A stretch of 64,000 nucleotides of DNA, taken from the NCBI RefSeq assembly GCF_900207585.1, contig NZ_OAOP01000004.1, positions 248,001-312,000 of the forward strand, read 5' to 3'. The stretch comes from Bacillus oleivorans. GTDB lineage: Bacteria > Bacillota > Bacilli > Bacillales > JC228. Both the position numbers and the translations under genes were made by a program. Positions 36,731 through 46,723 of the stretch are shown piece after piece; positions within the stretch are counted from its first letter, which is position 1; every line of letters begins with the position of its first letter. Below the pieces are notes generated by a model. The model worked only from the letters and a program-made list of their open reading frames with translations, was not told the origin of the DNA and made no database searches.

Positions 36731-36991
36731 ATGAGCATGTTACAAGATAAGGATATCGTTAGTGATTATTTAGCAGGATTAAATGCGAGCCTAACAGGGT
36801 ATGCAGGCTATATTAGCGAATCAAATAATCCCGAGCTAAGGCAGGTTTTAATTCAATTAAGAAATCAAGATGAAACGCGCCAAAGAGAGCTATATGAATT
36901 CGCACTTCAAAAAGGATTCTATCAGCCATCTGCTCCTGCTTCACAACAGGTGATTCAGCAGCTAAAATCTCAACTAATGTCTGGACAATAA
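36731..36991 (+). CDS. CotF-like small spore coat protein
   Basis: 86 residues: LQDKDIVSDYLAGLNASLTG followed by a helical hairpin (NPELRQVLIQLRNQDETRQR) and a C-terminal GFYQPSAPASQQVIQQL, the layout of CotF/YhcQ family coat proteins. A second ATG two codons in is an equally good start after AAGGTGGG. With the preceding gene it forms a two-gene unit probably active in sporulation. Confidence 0.8.
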   Translation: MSMLQDKDIVSDYLAGLNASLTGYAGYISESNNPELRQVLIQLRNQDETRQRELYEFALQKGFYQPSAPASQQVIQQLKSQLMSGQ

Positions 36992-37084
36992 TACCATTTA
37001 ACTTTGAAAAAACGAATTAATCCTGATGATTAGCTGCCTATGGCACAAATTGATTCTTGAGAATTTGGGCCATAGGTTTTTTAT

Positions 37085-37667
37085 CTTTATAAAAAGCTCT
37101 TTTCGTAAGCTTTGTTGCCATTGCTATCCATTTGTGTACTACATAAAGGTCGAGCGGATAGGCTACATACATTTAAACAAATCCTCTCGAATCGTGGGCT
37201 TCAGACTGCTTCTCTGAATTTTATGCCTTTCCTGTCCGAATCAGAGGTTCATTCGGACAGCCTCACTGAATTTCACGATTTTCCTGTCCAAATCAGAGGT
37301 TCATTCGGACAGCCTCACTGAATTTCACGATTTTCCTGTCCGAATCAGGGGTTCATTCGGACTGCTTCTCTGAATTTTACGCCTTTTCTGTCCGAATCAG
37401 AGGTTCATTCGGACAGCCTTACTGAATTTCACGATTTTCCTGTCCGAATCAGAGGTTCATTCGGACTGCTTTCCTTAATTCTACGCCTTTTCTGTCCGAA
37501 TCAGAGGTTCATTCGGACAGCCAGCCTCACTGAATTTCACGATTTTCCTGTCCGAATCAGAGGTTCATTCGGACTGCTTTCCTTAATTCTACGTCTTTCT
37601 TGTCCAAATCAAAAACTTTATAAAACGATTACTGCCGAAAAACAACAATCTTTTCGAAAAAGAATTA
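37085..37667. repeat. composite element: inverted end modules around a 52-bp tandem array
   Basis: Left end CTTTTCGTAAGCTTTGTTG (37099 region) and right end CAACAATCTTTTCGAAAAAG (37645 region) are imperfect inverted copies. Between them, copies of TGTCCGAAT start at 37233, 37285, 37337, 37389, 37441, 37493, 37549 and 37601: exactly 52 bp apart except one 56-bp step. Most units hold the palindrome TGTCCGAAT-N9-ATTCGGACA, and two interunit sequences (CCTCACTGAATTTCACGATT; TGCTTCTCTGAATTTTACGC) largely alternate. A degenerate relative lies at 54480-54820. No coding potential seen. Confidence 0.85.
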
Positions 37668-37805
37668 TAAAAATAATCTTTCTTTCCAATATTTATATTA
37701 ATTTCCACCATATCCTTTATAATCAAAATGAGCGACTTTTTACTCAATCGTCACATATCTATTCATAATAAAAGTTGTGTACATATCCCAAAAGGTGTTG
37801 TAGCT

Positions 37806-39026
37806 ATGAGTACTGATCACGTCTTAAAGAACCGCTCCTTTCTCTTTGTTTGGATCGGAAATGCAATCTCTGAATTAGGAGGAGCATTTGGAACCTTCTG
37901 TAATTCTATATTAATCTATCAGCTGACAGGTTCGACGCTGGCCTTAGGGAGTATGTGGCTGTTATATTTTATCCCGTCCCTCCTGCTGCAGCTGTTTATT
38001 GGTCCTTTTATTGATCGGTGGAGCCGTAAGTGGACAATGATCTTTTCACAATGGACAAAGGGACTCATTTGTCTTTTACCTCTTATCGCATTATTATTAG
38101 GTGTACTTGAAGCCTGGCATATTTATGCTGTTCAAATCATGATTGGTTTAATTACGCCTGTTTATATACCTGCGAATCTGGCCATCACTCCTACGATTGT
38201 CCCCAAAGAACAATTAAGTACGGCCAATGGCTATATTGATGGAACGGTCCGTCTAATGACCTTTTGTGCTCCCCTCATGGGCGGAATAGTAGTTGAGTAT
38301 ATCGGAGTCAAACCAACTCTCATTCTTGTTAGTACTTTATTATTGATAAGCGGCACACTGCTTCTTTTTGTTAAAGAAAATAGGAGTTTTTTATCCGTTC
38401 GTGAAACCTGGCTTAAGCAGTTCACAGAAGGAATCTCCTATTTCTTCGGACAGCCTGTAATCGTTTGGCTCGGTGTTTTTCTCGCATTTGTTCAATTTGG
38501 GGTAGGCGTAACAATGGTGGTTACTCTTCCCTATATTACAGATGAATTATCCGGCACTTACGCGGAATATGGTTATTTTATGGCTGGATTTCCGCTCGGA
38601 TATGTGATCGGTTCTATGCTAGTCGGAAAGATTAACTTTAAAAGCCGCAGGATTTTGATGTTAGGTTCGTTAGTGGTAGGCGGTCTTACTTTTATATCGT
38701 TAGGCTTTAACACGAGCATTGCTTTCGCGATTTTTACCGAAACAGTGGCTGGTGTCGCTATGGCGTTCTTTGGGGTTCACAATATCACGCTTTGTCAGCA
38801 GGTCGTGCCGAATGATTTAATGGGAAAAGTCACGTCGGTTAGACTTTTTATTATTAGAGGAGCGATGCCGATTGGAGTCATTGCAGGCGGAACATTAAGT
38901 GAGTTATGGGGAATCCGGCCATTGTACTTTTTCATCGGGTCCATTATTTGTACAGTGTCCTTGTTGGGGATTTTGCTGCCATATTTTAAGTTTATTGATC
39001 AAGTTAAAGTGGAATCCAGTGTCTGA
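37806..39026 (+). CDS. MFS transporter, MFS_3-like
   Basis: 406 residues starting MSTDHVLKNRSFLFVWIG behind AAAAGGTG; 26 upstream in-frame codons lack homologous character. Twelve predicted helices with FIDRWSRKWTMI (loop 2-3) and GGTLSELWGIRPLYFFIG near the end. The family includes macrolide and siderophore exporters. No regulator is adjacent; a terminator follows. Confidence 0.85.
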   Translation: MSTDHVLKNRSFLFVWIGNAISELGGAFGTFCNSILIYQLTGSTLALGSMWLLYFIPSLLLQLFIGPFIDRWSRKWTMIFSQWTKGLICLLPLIALLLGVLEAWHIYAVQIMIGLITPVYIPANLAITPTIVPKEQLSTANGYIDGTVRLMTFCAPLMGGIVVEYIGVKPTLILVSTLLLISGTLLLFVKENRSFLSVRETWLKQFTEGISYFFGQPVIVWLGVFLAFVQFGVGVTMVVTLPYITDELSGTYAEYGYFMAGFPLGYVIGSMLVGKINFKSRRILMLGSLVVGGLTFISLGFNTSIAFAIFTETVAGVAMAFFGVHNITLCQQVVPNDLMGKVTSVRLFIIRGAMPIGVIAGGTLSELWGIRPLYFFIGSIICTVSLLGILLPYFKFIDQVKVESSV

Positions 39027-39034
39027 GTGTACGG

Positions 39035-39066
39035 GTTCGAACCTGATTGGGTTCGGACTTTTTTTG
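39035..39066 (+). terminator. rho-independent terminator
   Basis: GTTCGAACC/GGTTCGGAC stem (one wobble) followed by a T8-type run. In the following ~350 bases up to the opp promoter I see only AT-rich sequence. Confidence 0.82.
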
Positions 39067-39415
39067 TTTGTTCTGATTATTTTTTGAGCACAATCGAACG
39101 GTTTTGAGCGGTCCGAAACAATTTTTGAACGCGCCCTGCTTCCTTGAGCAACAACAACTTTCCTCTAAGCATTTCCTCCCAATTCCCTAACAAAACTGGT
39201 AATTTAAGCCAGTATAATGACAGATTCCCATTTTAAAATATAGAACTTTTGTAACCCCTTACATTTCTTCAATAATATTTTCCTACTATAAAGTTAAAAA
39301 TCATTTTTCTTTTCCCGGATTTGTCGAATGGGTAATAAGTCCCTATATATCAAGCTTTATATCGTCCTTATGTCAATTCAAAATATTTATAAAATAAAAA
39401 AAATGTCGAATCTCC

Positions 39416-39443
39416 TTGCAGAAAAGCACTAAAGGAGTATAAT
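39416..39443 (+). promoter_or_regulatory. sigma-A-type promoter of the peptide importer operon
   Basis: TTGCAG, 16 bases, TATAAT, about 70 bases upstream of the first ATPase gene. Confidence 0.65.
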
Positions 39444-39512
39444 AATTATCATTGTTTAATATTTTCTAAAAATTGTATTAACTATTTCGGAATAATAAAA
39501 AGGGGGGATATC

Positions 39513-40517
39513 ATGGAAGAGACTATTTTAGAAGTCAAAGGGTTAAAAACTCACTTTATAACAGATAAAGGACCGATTCCGGCTGTTAACGGTGTTGATT
39601 TTCATCTAAAAAAAGGAGAAATCCTTGGAATCGTTGGTGAGTCTGGCTGCGGGAAAAGTGTAACCTCCTTATCTATTATGCAATTAGTTCAGCATCCTGG
39701 AAAAATTGTTGATGGAGAAATTTTATTTAACGGCGAGAATCTTGTTACATATTCCGAAAAGAAAATGAGAAAGATTCGCGGAAATAAAATCGGGATGATC
39801 TTTCAAGAGCCAATGACCTCTCTCAACCCTGTTTTTAAGATTGGGAACCAGCTGGTCGAGGCCATCCTCATACATAATAAGATTTCTAAAAAAGAAGCTA
39901 GAGATCGTGCGATTCAGTTCTTAAAGCTTGTTGGACTTCCTAGGGCTGATGAGTTGATCGATGAATATCCGCATCAGCTTTCTGGAGGAATGCGGCAGCG
40001 GGTCATGATTGCAATGGCCATGGTTTGCGAACCTGATGTATTAATTGCGGACGAGCCCACTACTGCACTGGATGTAACGATTCAAGCCCAAATTCTTGAA
40101 TTAATGAAAAAGCTTAATAAAGAGTTAAATACCTCTATTATTATGATTACTCACGATCTCGGTGTTGTGGCTGAAATGTGTGACCGAATTGCGGTTATGT
40201 ATTCAGGAAAAGTCGTGGAAGAAGGCGATACGGAAAGCCTGTTCAAAAACCCGCAGCATCCATATACTAAGGGATTAATTGATTCAGTACCGGATGTGCG
40301 TACGAAAAAAGAGCGGTTATATTCCATTCCCGGGAATGTTCCAACTCCAGGTTCTATTAAAAAAGGGTGCCATTTTGCACCTAGATGTGCTTTTGCAACA
40401 GAAAAATGCAGAGAAGTATCTCCTAGTTTAATAGAAGTTGGAAATAATCATAGAGCTAGATGTTTACTGCATGAGGACGGGAAAGCGTCACTACTCCTTC
40501 AGGGTGCATCAAGTTGA
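39513..40517 (+). CDS. oligopeptide/dipeptide ABC ATPase (OppD/DppD)
   Basis: 334 residues: Walker [10 protein letters not shown] (~44), Q loop [12 protein letters not shown], signature [15 protein letters not shown], Walker [13 protein letters not shown] and the C-terminal oligopeptide domain with the [14 protein letters not shown] cysteines that can hold an iron-sulfur cluster. First gene of a D-F-A-B-C ordered importer. RBS AAGGGGGG. Confidence 0.93.
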   Translation: MEETILEVKGLKTHFITDKGPIPAVNGVDFHLKKGEILGIVGESGCGKSVTSLSIMQLVQHPGKIVDGEILFNGENLVTYSEKKMRKIRGNKIGMIFQEPMTSLNPVFKIGNQLVEAILIHNKISKKEARDRAIQFLKLVGLPRADELIDEYPHQLSGGMRQRVMIAMAMVCEPDVLIADEPTTALDVTIQAQILELMKKLNKELNTSIIMITHDLGVVAEMCDRIAVMYSGKVVEEGDTESLFKNPQHPYTKGLIDSVPDVRTKKERLYSIPGNVPTPGSIKKGCHFAPRCAFATEKCREVSPSLIEVGNNHRARCLLHEDGKASLLLQGASS

Positions 40518-40543
40518 GTTAGATAAGGAAAGGAGGAGAACAT

Positions 40544-41524
40544 ATGCCTGAAACACTCTTAGAAGTGAAAGATCTTAAAAAGCACTTTCCGATAAAAAGC
40601 GGACTTTTACAGAAGCAAACAGGTGCAGTCAAAGCCGTTGACGGAGTTTCTTTCAGTCTTCTTAAAGGGGAAACGCTAGGCTTAGTTGGGGAAAGCGGCT
40701 GCGGAAAATCCACCACAGGTCGCATGCTCATGCGTTTGCTTGAACCAACAGGAGGGCAAATCCTCTTTGAAGACAAAGATTTAACCACTCTTTCCAATGC
40801 AGAAATGAGAAAAATGCGGAAAGACATTCAAATGGTCTTCCAGGATCCATTTGCTTCTCTAAACCCAAGACATACTGTAGAAAGAATTATTGAAGAACCA
40901 TTAATTGTCCATGGGATGGGGAACAAACAGGAAAGAAAAAAACGGGTACGTGAACTGCTTGATATTGTCGGTTTGAGTTCCTATCATGCAAGACGATATC
41001 CGCATCAATTTAGTGGCGGTCAGCGGCAGCGCATTGGGATTGCCCGCGCACTTGCGGTAAAGCCAAAACTGATAATCGCGGACGAGCCAGTTTCAGCCCT
41101 CGATGTTTCGATTCAGTCGCAAGTATTGAATCTGCTTGAGGATCTGCAAAAAGACTTTGATTTAACGTACTTGTTTATTGCTCATGATCTGGGAGTCGTA
41201 CGACATATAAGCGATAGAGTCGGGGTTATGTATTTAGGAAGAATTGTAGAGCTAAGTGATAGCGAAAGATTGTATGACAATCCCAAGCATCCTTATACCG
41301 AAGCATTGCTATCAGCAGTTCCAATTCCAGACCCAGCTTATCAAAAAGAAAGAATTATTTTAGGAGGAGATGTGCCAAGTCCATCGAATCCGCCAAAAGG
41401 ATGTCCTTTCCACACTAGATGTCCGAAAGCGCTGTCCATTTGTAAAGAGGTTGTTCCTACTCTCCAAGAAGTTGAGCCTGGCCACTTTACCGCCTGCCAT
41501 CTTTATGGAGAAGAGCAAATATAA
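40544..41524 (+). CDS. oligopeptide/dipeptide ABC ATPase (OppF/DppF)
   Basis: 326 residues: [20 protein letters not shown] opening typical of OppF, Walker [25 protein letters not shown], signature [15 protein letters not shown], Walker [13 protein letters not shown] and a C-terminal [14 protein letters not shown] motif. Partner ATPase of the preceding gene. Confidence 0.93.
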   Translation: MPETLLEVKDLKKHFPIKSGLLQKQTGAVKAVDGVSFSLLKGETLGLVGESGCGKSTTGRMLMRLLEPTGGQILFEDKDLTTLSNAEMRKMRKDIQMVFQDPFASLNPRHTVERIIEEPLIVHGMGNKQERKKRVRELLDIVGLSSYHARRYPHQFSGGQRQRIGIARALAVKPKLIIADEPVSALDVSIQSQVLNLLEDLQKDFDLTYLFIAHDLGVVRHISDRVGVMYLGRIVELSDSERLYDNPKHPYTEALLSAVPIPDPAYQKERIILGGDVPSPSNPPKGCPFHTRCPKALSICKEVVPTLQEVEPGHFTACHLYGEEQI

Positions 41525-41548
41525 ACAAAAATATAAGGGGGAAAAATG

Positions 41549-43156
41549 ATGAAGAAGCGTTTCTTACAATCATTTGTACTATTACTCGCTTTGTCTCTCG
41601 TACTTGCTGCATGCAGCAGTGGAGATGATTCAAGTGATGGCGGCTCTAATTCTGATAATGATGCTGCTCAAACTACTTTAATTTACGGACGTGGTGCTGA
41701 TTCCACATCCCTTGATCCAGCTGTTGTAACAGATGGAGAATCTTTAAAAGTAACAGAAAATATTTTTGACACTCTTTTAAACTATGAAGAAGAATCTACT
41801 GAAGTAGTTGCTGGTCTTGCGACTGAGTGGAAAGTTTCTGATGATTCACTAACTTATACGTTTACATTACGTGAAGATGTTAAGTTCCATGACGGTACTG
41901 ATTTTAATGCAGATGCTGTTGTGTACAACTTCGAACGCTGGATGAGCGGCGGAACTGACGGGGCTTACATCTACTATGCTGCTATGTTTGGCGGATTTAA
42001 AGAAGACGCGGGACATGTTATTGAATCAGTAACAGCTGTTGATCCTTACACAGTTGAATTCAAATTAAAGCGTCCACAGGCACCTTTCTTGAAAAACCTG
42101 GCTATGGGTCCTTTCGGAATCGCGAGCCCAACAGCACTTGAAGAAAACCCTGATACATTTGGAGAAAATCCAGTTGGTACTGGTCCATTCGTATTTAAAG
42201 AGTGGAAACGTAACGACACGATTACCCTTGAAAGAAATAGTGATTACTGGGGTGGAGAACCAAAATTAGAGCAAGTTATTTTCCGTGTTATTCCTGATAA
42301 CTCAGCTCGATTAACTGCTTTAAAGACTGGTGAAATTGATCTAATGGATGGAGTTAATCCAAGTGATGTTTCTCAAGTTGAAAGTGATTCAAGCCTTCAG
42401 CTTTTACTTCGTCAAGGTATGAACATTGGGTACTTTGGATTTAACACAGAAGAAGAACCATTTGATGATCCAAAAGTTCGTCAAGCACTTAACCATGCTG
42501 TTGATAAACAAGCGATTATTGATGCTTTCTATGCTGGTAATGCTGAGGCGGCCGTTAACCCAATGCCTTCCTTTATCCCTGGGTATAACGATGAAATCGA
42601 AGGCTACGAATATGACTTAGAAAAAGCAAAAGCTCTTCTTGCAGAAGCAGGATATCCTGATGGATTTGATATGGAACTTTGGACTTTTACAAACCCACGG
42701 GATTACATGCCTGAACCACAAAAAATTGCAGAAGCAATTCAAGCAGAATTTGCAAAAATTAATGTTAATGTTGAGATCATTACTTATGACTGGACAACAT
42801 TCTTAGAAAAAGTTCAAAATGGTGAAGCTCAATCATTCCTAGTTGGATGGATTGGCGATAACGGGGATGCTGACAACTTCCTATACGTTCTATTAGACCA
42901 AGATAGCATCGATGGTAACAACTACTCTCGTTATGCGAACCAAGAACTTCATGATATTTTAATTGCTGCTCAATCTGAAACAGATGAAGCTGCCAGAGTT
43001 GAATTATACAAACAAGCTCAAGAAATTATTCATGAAGATGCACCTTGGATTCCACTTGCACATGCTAATGCTCCATTAGCGGCTAAGAGCAATCTAAAAG
43101 GGTTTGTACCACATCCAACCGGATTAGATAAATTTACAAACGCATATTTCGAATAA
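41549..43156 (+). CDS. peptide ABC transporter substrate-binding lipoprotein
   Basis: About 535 residues, family 5 solute-binding protein. Lipobox LVLAACSSG, serine- and aspartate-rich linker, then the family pattern GADSTSLDPAVVTDGES, FTLREDVKFHDGT, VGTGPFVFKEW and the C-terminal APWIPLAHANAPLAAK. Either of two adjacent ATG codons could start it. A hairpin follows before the permease genes. Confidence 0.92.
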   Translation: MKKRFLQSFVLLLALSLVLAACSSGDDSSDGGSNSDNDAAQTTLIYGRGADSTSLDPAVVTDGESLKVTENIFDTLLNYEEESTEVVAGLATEWKVSDDSLTYTFTLREDVKFHDGTDFNADAVVYNFERWMSGGTDGAYIYYAAMFGGFKEDAGHVIESVTAVDPYTVEFKLKRPQAPFLKNLAMGPFGIASPTALEENPDTFGENPVGTGPFVFKEWKRNDTITLERNSDYWGGEPKLEQVIFRVIPDNSARLTALKTGEIDLMDGVNPSDVSQVESDSSLQLLLRQGMNIGYFGFNTEEEPFDDPKVRQALNHAVDKQAIIDAFYAGNAEAAVNPMPSFIPGYNDEIEGYEYDLEKAKALLAEAGYPDGFDMELWTFTNPRDYMPEPQKIAEAIQAEFAKINVNVEIITYDWTTFLEKVQNGEAQSFLVGWIGDNGDADNFLYVLLDQDSIDGNNYSRYANQELHDILIAAQSETDEAARVELYKQAQEIIHEDAPWIPLAHANAPLAAKSNLKGFVPHPTGLDKFTNAYFE

Positions 43157-43166
43157 TGATCTTTTA

Positions 43167-43190
43167 GGGGAGCTAGCTACTCCCCTTTCA
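43167..43190 (+). terminator. hairpin between binding-protein and permease genes
   Basis: GGGGAG-CTAGCTA-CTCCCC followed by TTTCATTTT. Probably leaky, as in the other three importer operons of the window. Confidence 0.7.
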
Positions 43191-43214
43191 TTTTGACAAA
43201 AGGGGTGAACAAAA

Positions 43215-44219
43215 ATGCTGGGATACATGATTCGTCGTTTACTTATGCTGATTCCTGTTTTAATCGGTATGTCTCTGATTGTGTTCTTCATGCTTCGCCT
43301 CATTCCCGGTAACCCTGCTGATGCCATTTTAGGTGAAAAAGCATCTCCTGAAGCTAAAGAAGCCCTTATTGAGCAACTTGGTTTAGATCAGCCTTGGTAC
43401 ACACAATACTTTGAATACGTCGGTAACCTGCTGCAAGGTGATTTAGGAGAATCATTAAGAACAAGAGCGCCTATTTCAGAAGAACTTTGGCCATTTTTGG
43501 CGGCAACCTTTGAACTCGCCCTTGTTGCTATGATTATCGCAGTTGTAATTGGCGTAAACGCAGGTATTATTAGTGCCTGGTTCCAAAATTCATGGTTTGA
43601 CTATACCGCAATGGTCCTTGCTTTAATCGGAGTATCGATGCCGATCTTCTGGCTCGGTTTAATGGAACAATGGATATTTGCCCTTGAATTAAACTGGCTG
43701 CCATCGTTAGGTCGAGAGAATATCCGGGATCCAATTGAACCGATTACCCATCTGCTGCTGCTAGATACGCTGCTTCAAGGAGATTTCGAACAGTTTGGCG
43801 TTGTCATTAAACATTTGATTTTACCTAGTATTGCATTAGCTACCATTCCAATGGCGATTATTGCGAGAATGACAAGATCCAGCATGTTAGAAGTGATGCG
43901 TTCAGATTATATCCGAACTGCTCGGGCAAAAGGTCAAAAAATGTTCTGGGTAGTGTATAAGCATTCATTAAAAAATGCTTTTATCCCGGTTTTAACTACG
44001 ATTGGGTTACAAATGGGGCTGTTACTCGGCGGAGCGATTCTTACAGAAACGATTTTCAGCTGGCCTGGTATTGGAAGGTACATCTTTGAAGCCATTGAGT
44101 TCCGGGATTACCCGGTTGTGCAATCAGGAGTATTAGTGATCGCAACGATTTTCGTCTTAATCAACCTGATCGTCGATCTCTTATACGCCGCCTTTGACCC
44201 AAGAATTAAATATCAATAA
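43215..44219 (+). CDS. peptide ABC transporter permease (OppB/DppB)
   Basis: 334 residues, six predicted helices. N-terminal MLGYMIRRLLMLIPVLIGMS and FFMLRLIPGNPADAILGE, then LEVMRSDYIRTARAKGQ (EAA-type loop) and VVQSGVLVIATIFVLINLIV mark the family. Confidence 0.93.
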   Translation: MLGYMIRRLLMLIPVLIGMSLIVFFMLRLIPGNPADAILGEKASPEAKEALIEQLGLDQPWYTQYFEYVGNLLQGDLGESLRTRAPISEELWPFLAATFELALVAMIIAVVIGVNAGIISAWFQNSWFDYTAMVLALIGVSMPIFWLGLMEQWIFALELNWLPSLGRENIRDPIEPITHLLLLDTLLQGDFEQFGVVIKHLILPSIALATIPMAIIARMTRSSMLEVMRSDYIRTARAKGQKMFWVVYKHSLKNAFIPVLTTIGLQMGLLLGGAILTETIFSWPGIGRYIFEAIEFRDYPVVQSGVLVIATIFVLINLIVDLLYAAFDPRIKYQ

Positions 44220-44260
44220 AGAAATAAAAAGTTCAAGAATGAAAAGAGGTGGGAACGCAT

Positions 44261-45163
44261 ATGGCTGAATTGGCTCCAAATCAAAACTCAAACGCCTCCT
44301 TACCACAAGCAGAAGAAAAAGTTGTATCTCCTTGGAAAGAAGGATGGAAGGAATTTAGAAAAAACAAATTAGCCCTCGTCGGAACGGGTATTGTTTTATT
44401 TTTCATATTAATTGCGGTCTTTGCTGATTTCATCGCACCACACAGCTATAAAGAATCCATCCTTTCTGATACGCTTCAGCCGCCATCCGCAGAGCATTGG
44501 TTTGGAACGGATGATTTAGGAAGAGATATCTTTTCAAGAATTGTTTATGGTGCACGCATATCGTTATGGGTCGGATTTTTTGCCGTATTAGCATCTGCAG
44601 CTGTCGGTTCGCTTTTAGGAATTCTTGCAGGCTATTACGGACGCTGGGTGGACATGCTTATATCGCGAATGTTTGATATTTTGCTAGCCTTCCCTAGTAT
44701 TTTATTAGCCATTGCGATTGTCGCGATCTTAGGTCCTTCCCTGCAAAATGCCCTGATTGCGATTGCAATCATCAACGTCCCAACATTTGGGCGATTGGTT
44801 CGTTCAAAAGTAATCAGTATTAAAGAAGAAGAGTATGTCATGGCTGCTAAAGCAGTCGGAATGAAGGATTCCCGAATTCTTCTCCATCATGTGTTACCGA
44901 ACAGCTTAACACCTATTATAGTACAAGGTACCCTCGGTATTGCCACAGCGATCCTTGAAGCAGCAGCATTAGGATTCCTTGGTCTCGGTGCTCAGGCACC
45001 AGATCCCGAGTGGGGCAGAATGCTAAGTGATGCAAGAAGCTATATCCAACAAGCACCATGGACTTTAGTCTTCCCAGGTGTGGCGATTATGCTAACCGTA
45101 TTAGGATTTAACCTAATGGGTGACGGCCTTCGCGATGCATTGGATCCGCGGATGAAAAGTTAA
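44261..45163 (+). CDS. peptide ABC transporter permease (OppC/DppC)
   Basis: 300 residues, six predicted helices; WKEGWKEFRKNKLALVGTGI near the start, HWFGTDDLGRDIFSRIVYGA, an EAA-type loop EEYVMAAKAVGMKDSRI and NLMGDGLRDALDPRMKS at the end. ATG chosen after AGAGGTGGG. Last gene of the importer. Confidence 0.93.
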   Translation: MAELAPNQNSNASLPQAEEKVVSPWKEGWKEFRKNKLALVGTGIVLFFILIAVFADFIAPHSYKESILSDTLQPPSAEHWFGTDDLGRDIFSRIVYGARISLWVGFFAVLASAAVGSLLGILAGYYGRWVDMLISRMFDILLAFPSILLAIAIVAILGPSLQNALIAIAIINVPTFGRLVRSKVISIKEEEYVMAAKAVGMKDSRILLHHVLPNSLTPIIVQGTLGIATAILEAAALGFLGLGAQAPDPEWGRMLSDARSYIQQAPWTLVFPGVAIMLTVLGFNLMGDGLRDALDPRMKS

Positions 45164-45168
45164 TAAGA

Positions 45169-45222
45169 AAAGCGGAAGTCCCTCGAACAGGACCGAAAAG
45201 CGCTGGAGCTAGACAATTATCT
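45169..45222. repeat. Bacillus dispersed repeat (AGCGGAAG...GCGCTGGAGCTAGACA type)
   Basis: AAAGCGGAAGTCCCTCGAAC followed by GGACCGAAAAGCGCTGGAGC and TAGACAATTATCT. Close variants of this intergenic sequence are common in Bacillus genomes; here it sits between an operon end and its terminator. Confidence 0.6.
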
Positions 45223-45251
45223 AAATGCAGATTTATACATTCATATTTATT

Positions 45252-45283
45252 AAAAAGAGACGCGTCCGGACGCGTCTCTTTTT
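45252..45283. terminator. bidirectional terminator, perfect 32-bp palindrome
   Basis: Arms AAAAAGAGACGCGTCC and GGACGCGTCTCTTTTT are exact reverse complements without a spacer. It serves both convergent units: the peptide importer and the histidine kinase. Confidence 0.92.
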
Positions 45284-45301
45284 AAATTCAAATATTTATC
45301 C

Positions 45302-46594
45302 CTATACGAGCGGGAATGTAAAGGTATATTCGGTTCCCTTGTTTAGTTCGCTTTTAATTTCTATTTTACCATTCATTTTTTTAATAATGGCAAAGGTAAC
45401 CATTGTGCCAAGTCCAGTCCCCTTTTCTTTTGTCGAATAATAAGGTGTCCCCAGCTTGTTTATTTGTTCCTGAGTCATTCCTACACCCGTATCACGTATT
45501 CGCAAAGCAACCGTTTTACTTAATTTGTGAACTTCCAGTGATAATGTGCCGCCCTCGTCCATTGCTTCAATTGCATTTTTGCCAACATTAATCAAGGCCT
45601 GTCGGAACTTATTTCTATCGCCGATAATGTAGGTTTCATGATCTTTGCAGAAGTCGGTCTCGACATTAATATTATTATAGTTTGCGTAGGTCACGAGTAC
45701 ATTCATTAAATGTTTGACTTCCTCATTCACATTAATTTTTTTCGTAATACCCTCTTCTGTTTTTGCCAGTGAAAGATAGTCTGAAATAATCAGGTCTGCC
45801 CGGTTTAATTCTTCGAGACAAATGTCCATATAATACTCTTTCTTTTCCTTCTCAATATGGTCTAAGCCCAGTAATTGGATAAAGCCCTTTACAGCAGTTA
45901 AAGGATTCCGTATTTCATGTGCAACCGATGCAGCCATTTCGCTCACCATTTTAATTTTTTCACTTTTATAAATCTCATCCTGCATGTAGTAATACTGGAT
46001 CAGAACTTCAATTAAATAGACGACCACTCCAATGATAAGAGCCTGGACAACATATGTCTGCAAGGTTTCTATGACATTGTTTAGAACAGCATTGACGTTT
46101 CCCAATATCAAAAGATAAATATTAATCGTAAGTAATTTCATGACTGAACACAGGATGACAGCCATTAAAATTTTATGCCTTATTTTTAGAGGATTATATT
46201 TTTTTAGGGTACAAAGAACAATAATTAAAGCCGGCATAAGGGACACAATGTAGACCGCCATGTTTGGGTTTCCCAGAATCCAACGGTAAATAACCAGGAA
46301 CCCAAATAAAATGGCAGAGACAATTGGTCCTCCATAAAGGGAACCAAGAATCACTGGGACCGAACGAAAATCATAGATTACTCCTTGGATATTGATGGGC
46401 ACTGACATCACCATAATTAAAATGACAGAAAAAAGAATCGCCAATAAGGAACGGTATACAATAATATTATTTTTACATTTATATATATAGGGATAAAAAA
46501 CTAAAGGAGAGAAAATAAAGAAGACAATTAATAAAATATCCTTTAAGTATGTGACCATAAAAATGTGCCCCCAGCTGTAGTCTTTTTGCACCAT
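45302..46594 (-). CDS. membrane sensor histidine kinase, KinB-like
   Basis: 430 residues. Six predicted N-terminal helices (~10-205) with the LytS-type 5TM pattern YDFRSVPVILGSLYGGPIVS, then HisKA with VAHEIRNPLTAVKGF (~220) and HATPase with NVGKNAIEAM, DTGVGMT and GTGLGT boxes. No PAS domain. This matches KinB, which phosphorylates Spo0F in the sporulation phosphorelay; no response regulator is adjacent, which fits an orphan sporulation kinase. The sensed signal is unknown. Confidence 0.85.
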   Translation of the reverse strand: MVQKDYSWGHIFMVTYLKDILLIVFFIFSPLVFYPYIYKCKNNIIVYRSLLAILFSVILIMVMSVPINIQGVIYDFRSVPVILGSLYGGPIVSAILFGFLVIYRWILGNPNMAVYIVSLMPALIIVLCTLKKYNPLKIRHKILMAVILCSVMKLLTINIYLLILGNVNAVLNNVIETLQTYVVQALIIGVVVYLIEVLIQYYYMQDEIYKSEKIKMVSEMAASVAHEIRNPLTAVKGFIQLLGLDHIEKEKKEYYMDICLEELNRADLIISDYLSLAKTEEGITKKINVNEEVKHLMNVLVTYANYNNINVETDFCKDHETYIIGDRNKFRQALINVGKNAIEAMDEGGTLSLEVHKLSKTVALRIRDTGVGMTQEQINKLGTPYYSTKEKGTGLGTMVTFAIIKKMNGKIEIKSELNKGTEYTFTFPLV

Positions 46595-46723
46595 TGTTTA
46601 TCCATTTAATTCGTTATTTTTTTCCTATATCCTGCTAGATTGCCGACAATAAAAATGGATACCCGTACTTAGGAAAACCCAAGCCCAGATATCCCAGCCT
46701 TAAGAGTGGTCTCTTTCTTAATT

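Noticed and set aside
37233-37620. CRISPR array
   Set aside because: Spacing of ~28-bp repeat plus ~24-bp spacer looks CRISPR-like, but the spacers are two nearly identical alternating sequences, repeats carry long palindromes, and no cas gene is present.
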